This document shows positions 60,628-64,000 of a stretch of 64,000 nt of DNA, one piece after another. This stretch comes from MED-G105 sp039025235 (GTDB lineage: Bacteria > Pseudomonadota > Alphaproteobacteria > Caulobacterales > Parvularculaceae), in contig JBCCOS010000006.1 in NCBI GenBank assembly GCA_039025235.1, positions 124,001 to 188,000 of the forward strand, written 5' to 3'. Both the position numbers and the translations under genes were made by a program. The notes beneath the pieces were generated by a model that searched no databases, was not told where the DNA came from, and saw only the letters and a program-made list of their open reading frames with translations. Numbering within the stretch: position 1 is the first letter of the stretch; the number at the start of each line of letters is the position of its first letter.

Positions 60628-62058
60628 ATGAATGCTTCGAAAGGTATTAGCGGTATGGTTCATCCGGAGACGAAAAGGCTTGATCAACCGGGGCCTGAAA
60701 CCGACACAACGGTTAATGCGTCAAAAAAGAAAGTTCCGCACGAAGTGGTATCAGGCAACGACGTGGAAGCTTCATCAGGTTATGCTCAGCCTGGAAAAGA
60801 TGATGGACAAACCGTTACAAAACAGCGTCCGGGAAGCCCTCTCAGTCTTTATGTACCCGAGCCCGAGTTTCGTCCTGGCGACACGCCGAACTTTGATAAC
60901 GTGCCGATCCCGCGTGCCGGCGCTGTTCGAAAACCGCCAGTTGATGTCAAAGCTGAAGAGATCCATGACCTTGCTTATTCAATCGTCCGTGTCTTGAATA
61001 AAGAAGGTGATGCTGTTGGTCCATGGGCTCAAAGCCTTGATGATCAGGCGCTTCTTGCGGGTTTAAAAGATATGCTCATGGTCCGTGCATTTGATGCTCG
61101 GATGCTGGCGGCGCAAAGACAAGGCAAGACAAGTTTCTATGTGCAATGCTTGGGCGAAGAGGCCGTTGCAACTGCGTTCCAACGTACATTGCGTCCGGGC
61201 GATATGAACTTTCCGACCTACCGTCAACATGGTCTTTTGATCGCAAGTGGCTATCCCATCGTTGATATGATGAATCAGATCTACTCAAATAGCGCTGATC
61301 CAATGGGAGGTCGGCAACTCCCGGTGCTTTATTCTTCAAAAGGCTATGGCTTCTTCACAATTTCGGGCAACTTGGCGACGCAATTCGTGCAGGCTGTGGG
61401 ATGGGCGATGGCATCGGCCATCAAAGGCGACACCAAGATAGCGGCAGGATGGATCGGCGATGGATCAACAGCAGAGAATGACTTCCACTCGGCGCTTGTT
61501 TTTGCCTCAACATACCGTCCTCCAGTCGTTTTAAATATTGTCAATAACCAATGGGCGATTTCAACATATCAAGGGATTGCAAAAGGCCGGGGCGCGACGT
61601 TCGCGGCACGGGGGTTAGGGTTTGGTATTCCTGCACTACGGGTCGATGGTAATGATTTTTTAGCGGTCCATGCTGTTTCTGCGTGGGCTGCAGAACGCGC
61701 CAGATCAAACCTTGGACCAACCTTAATAGAACATGTAACCTATAGGGCAGGTGCCCATTCTACCTCGGACGACCCGTCAGCTTACAGGCCAAAGGGTGAA
61801 TCAAAAGAATGGCCCCTTGGTGATCCCATTGATCGATTAGAACAACATTTAATTCGTAAGGGCGTTATTACAAAAACTGATTTTGTAGATATGCAGGACG
61901 AAGCGATGGAAAAAGTTGTGTCTGCACAAAAAGAGGCCGAACGATACGGCACTCTACTGACCAATCAAAAATCACCGGTCGGCGAAATGTTTGAAGGGCT
62001 CTTCTCTGAGGTGCCTTCACACTTGGTTCGTCAACGCAAAGAAGCGGAGCGCGGATAA
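60628..62058 (+). CDS. bkdA1: Branched-chain 2-oxoacid dehydrogenase E1, alpha subunit
   Basis: About 476 residues from ATG 60628. ThDP-dependent decarboxylation of 2-oxoisovalerate and related acids, in the cytoplasmic BCKDH complex. The core begins PLSLYVPEPEFRPGDTPNF and has RQGKTSFYVQCLGEEAVATA, the ThDP motif GDGSTAENDFHSALVFAS with NNQWAIST, and RAGAHSTSDDPSAYRP, the phospho-loop region. The N-terminus is about 65 residues longer than usual, polar and low in complexity (NASKKKVPHEVVSGNDVEAS). The best ribosome binding site (GGAGG at 60585) is too far for this ATG, so the true start is unsure. The E1 beta start overlaps the stop (TAATG). Confidence 0.94.
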   Translation: MNASKGISGMVHPETKRLDQPGPETDTTVNASKKKVPHEVVSGNDVEASSGYAQPGKDDGQTVTKQRPGSPLSLYVPEPEFRPGDTPNFDNVPIPRAGAVRKPPVDVKAEEIHDLAYSIVRVLNKEGDAVGPWAQSLDDQALLAGLKDMLMVRAFDARMLAAQRQGKTSFYVQCLGEEAVATAFQRTLRPGDMNFPTYRQHGLLIASGYPIVDMMNQIYSNSADPMGGRQLPVLYSSKGYGFFTISGNLATQFVQAVGWAMASAIKGDTKIAAGWIGDGSTAENDFHSALVFASTYRPPVVLNIVNNQWAISTYQGIAKGRGATFAARGLGFGIPALRVDGNDFLAVHAVSAWAAERARSNLGPTLIEHVTYRAGAHSTSDDPSAYRPKGESKEWPLGDPIDRLEQHLIRKGVITKTDFVDMQDEAMEKVVSAQKEAERYGTLLTNQKSPVGEMFEGLFSEVPSHLVRQRKEAERG

Positions 62059-63074
62059 TGCCAAACATGACCATGATTGAAGCCATCAGAGACGCGATGG
62101 ATGTGACGATGGAGCGAGATTCTAATGTCGTTGTTTTTGGGGAAGACGTCGGATACTTCGGCGGTGTTTTTCGTTGCACGCATGGTCTCCAAGAAAAGTA
62201 TGGCAAAAGCCGGTGTTTCGATTCCCCAATTAGTGAGAGCGGTATAATCGGCGCCGCTGTTGGCATGGCCGCTTATGGTTTAAAGCCATGTGTTGAAATT
62301 CAGTTTGCTGATTATATTTACCCTGGGTACGAACAGTTAAGTCAAGAAGCGTCGAGAATTCGATACCGGTCAAACGGAGATTTTACGACGCCGTTGACGG
62401 TTCGGATGCCAACTGGCGGTGGAATTTTTGGTGGGCAGACCCATTCACAGAGCCCAGAAGCACTGTTCGCGCATGTGGCAGGGTTAAAAACCGTTATTCC
62501 GTCTAACCCCTATGACGCGAAGGGTCTCCTTATTGCTGCAATCGAAGATGACGACCCTGTGGTGTTTCTTGAGCCTAAACGTCTTTATAATGGACCTTTT
62601 GATGGGCGCCATGAAGGGGCCATTCGTCCATGGAAAGGTCATGAATTGGCGGACGTACCAGACGGATATTACAACGTTCCTTTAGGCAAAGCGCACGTTC
62701 GCCGGTCCGGTAACGCGGTGACGGTTTTGACCTATGGAACGATGGTTCATGTCGCCCTTGCTGCCGCTGAAGACGCCGGTATCGATGCTGAAATTATTGA
62801 TTTAAGAACCATTCTACCGCTCGACTTTGATGCGATTGAGGCGTCGGTGAAAAAAACAGGGCGATGTATTGTTGTCAATGAAGCGACGAAGACTTGTGGG
62901 TTTTCGGCCGAACTAATGGCTGTTGTGATGGAAAGCTGTTTTTACCAATTAGAAGTGCCCATTGCCCGTGTGACGGGCTGGGATACGCCGTACCCACACC
63001 GCCAAGAGTGGGACTATTTTCCGGGGCCAAAGCGTGTTGGTGACGCGATGCGCCATGCATTGGAGGCTGCTTAG
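62058..63074 (+). CDS. bkdA2: Branched-chain 2-oxoacid dehydrogenase E1, beta subunit
   Basis: A 338-residue transketolase-like beta chain that completes the E1 tetramer. Seen: MTMIEAIRDAMDVTMERDSN, VFGEDVGYFGGVFRCTHGLQ, SPISESGIIGAAVGMAAYG, EIQFADYIYPGYEQL, GIFGGQTHSQSPEALFAH and EVPIARVTGWDTPYPH-type C-terminal residues. ThDP contacts lie around the Glu of FGEDVG and the FADYIYP loop. ATG 62058 shares its first base with the TAA stop of E1 alpha, so translation is coupled. The E2 gene starts right after its stop. Confidence 0.96.
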   Translation: MPNMTMIEAIRDAMDVTMERDSNVVVFGEDVGYFGGVFRCTHGLQEKYGKSRCFDSPISESGIIGAAVGMAAYGLKPCVEIQFADYIYPGYEQLSQEASRIRYRSNGDFTTPLTVRMPTGGGIFGGQTHSQSPEALFAHVAGLKTVIPSNPYDAKGLLIAAIEDDDPVVFLEPKRLYNGPFDGRHEGAIRPWKGHELADVPDGYYNVPLGKAHVRRSGNAVTVLTYGTMVHVALAAAEDAGIDAEIIDLRTILPLDFDAIEASVKKTGRCIVVNEATKTCGFSAELMAVVMESCFYQLEVPIARVTGWDTPYPHRQEWDYFPGPKRVGDAMRHALEAA

Positions 63075-64000
63075 ATGGGAGAGCATCTCATTAAATTACC
63101 GGACGTGGGTGAGGGCGTTGCCGAAGCTGAGATCGTTGAGTGGCTTGTTGACGAGGGGGCTGAGGTCAAAGAGGACGATACCCTTGCCTCGGTGATGACA
63201 GATAAGGCGACTGTTGAAATACCAGCCCCTGTTTCGGGGGTTGTCGTTTGGCGCGGCGGCGAGATTGGTGAGACCATCGCTGTCGGGTCTCCATTAATTC
63301 GTATTGAGACCAAGGACGATGGGAGTGAGGTATCGAACTCTGATGCTGACGCCCTGTCACAACATGACACTTCTGGTGAGACACTCGATCACGCTAAAAA
63401 AGAGTTTTCGTCTCCCGATCGCGAGGGCGACGCACTTCAAACGCACTCGGACAATGCATCCTTTAAGGTATTGGCGGCGCCGGCCGTTCGCGCTCGCGCA
63501 AAAGCGCTTGGTATCGATCTTTCTGCCATTCAACCCACGGGCCCCGAAGGCCAAGTAACGCACGCTGATCTCGACGCGTCGGTAACGCTAAATGCCAAAG
63601 CGGCCCGGACGGGCACTATGTCTCGAGATGTGGTCGAAGAGATCCCGATTATTGGTCTTCGCCGAAAAATTTCCGAGAATATTGCAATGGCGTCGTCAAA
63701 AATTCCTCATATCACCTATGTGGAAGAGGTCGATGTGACTGACCTTGAGGCGCTTCGTACAACTTTGAACGATGGACGCAAAACGTTACAACAGAAACTT
63801 ACGCTGCTACCGTTTCTCATGAAAGCAATGGCAATCGCCATTCATGAGCAGCCACAGTTTAATGCTCTCTATGATGACGATGAAGGGATCCTGTCCAAAC
63901 ATGCCAGTCTGCATTTGGGCGTTGCCACACAAACGGAACAGGGATTAGTGGTGCCTGTTATACGCCACGTTGAGGCGCGCTCTATTTGGGATTGCGCTAG
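63075..64000 (+). CDS. bkdB: Dihydrolipoyl branched-chain transacylase E2, N-terminal part (runs off the window)
   Basis: 309 codons visible, open at the right edge. The lipoyl domain (about 1-76) includes KLPDVGEGVAEAEIVEWLVD and the lipoylated Lys in VMTDKATVEIPAP. An acidic linker rich in Ser/Asp follows. The E3-binding domain (about 133-170) has AAPAVRARAKALGIDLSAIQ and GPEGQVTHADL. The catalytic domain starts near PIIGLRRKISENIAMAS, with IPHITYVEEVDVTDLEALR. Its active-site His lies past the window. It follows E1 beta with no gap (TAG then ATG). An lpd gene may follow outside the window. Confidence 0.95.
   Translation, partial: MGEHLIKLPDVGEGVAEAEIVEWLVDEGAEVKEDDTLASVMTDKATVEIPAPVSGVVVWRGGEIGETIAVGSPLIRIETKDDGSEVSNSDADALSQHDTSGETLDHAKKEFSSPDREGDALQTHSDNASFKVLAAPAVRARAKALGIDLSAIQPTGPEGQVTHADLDASVTLNAKAARTGTMSRDVVEEIPIIGLRRKISENIAMASSKIPHITYVEEVDVTDLEALRTTLNDGRKTLQQKLTLLPFLMKAMAIAIHEQPQFNALYDDDEGILSKHASLHLGVATQTEQGLVVPVIRHVEARSIWDCA

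Overview
The window looks like a chromosomal segment of a free-living, aerobic, probably marine alphaproteobacterium. This rests on a DivL-type cell-cycle pseudokinase, a 1,632-residue NAD-glutamate dehydrogenase, a eukaryote-like NADP-isocitrate dehydrogenase, recA followed by alaS, an alphaproteobacterial S4, a TonB-dependent receptor and carotenoid genes. Base composition is moderate (near 50% G+C by eye). The mix recalls Caulobacterales, Hyphomonadaceae or Parvularculales, but I cannot fix the order from sequence alone. I see no insertion sequence, prophage, CRISPR array or rRNA.

Layout. 1-3.6 kb: 3' end of a heparinase-like gene, a short FlaA1/CapD-type nucleotide-sugar dehydratase and purH. 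3.9-17.1 kb, all on the minus strand: NAD-glutamate dehydrogenase, an unknown membrane protein, a DUF985 cupin, a TPR protein, divL and an AsmA protein. 17.4-27.7 kb: recA, alaS, a GIN-domain protein, recQ, a decayed GNAT acetyltransferase pseudogene, icd and a TrmJ-like methyltransferase. 27.8-30.4 kb: a queuosine-precursor transporter, an alternative oxidase (AOX) and rpsD. 30.8-39.8 kb: two facing three-gene sets. On the plus strand are a serine hydrolase, a PAT/AmpG-like permease and a TonB receptor. On the minus strand are an SCP2 protein, a beta-propeller and a second serine hydrolase. Together they look like an uptake and hydrolysis module. 40-41.8 kb: alanine dehydrogenase with a divergent Lrp regulator. 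41.9-49.4 kb: signalling genes, comprising a three-gene hybrid kinase/PAS kinase/receiver operon and a facing kinase and LuxR-type regulator. 49.7-57.3 kb: pirin, then CrtD-like desaturase, membrane protein, cytochrome P450, ATP-grasp enzyme and crtY. 57.4-60.3 kb: msrA, trxB, a glycine-zipper lipoprotein and tRNA-Gly(TCC). 60.6-64 kb: the branched-chain 2-oxoacid dehydrogenase operon (E1 alpha, E1 beta, E2), running off the right edge.

The strongest structural signal outside genes is a family of mosaic palindromic repeats, about 40-180 bp each. They are built from a hairpin module with a CAATTG-like core, a tail hairpin module and a module holding a perfect 20-bp palindrome. They occupy all seven convergent gene junctions that have a gap, plus several same-strand gaps. 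I found no full copy between divergent genes. Their stem arms differ between copies but stay complementary, so RNA or DNA structure appears to be conserved. Several begin on, or supply, the stop codon of the neighbouring gene. A function as bidirectional terminators or mRNA 3'-end elements is the simplest reading.

The best candidates for undescribed biology are the repeat family, the P450/ATP-grasp genes embedded among carotenoid genes, and the TonB receptor/permease/two-hydrolase/SCP2 module.
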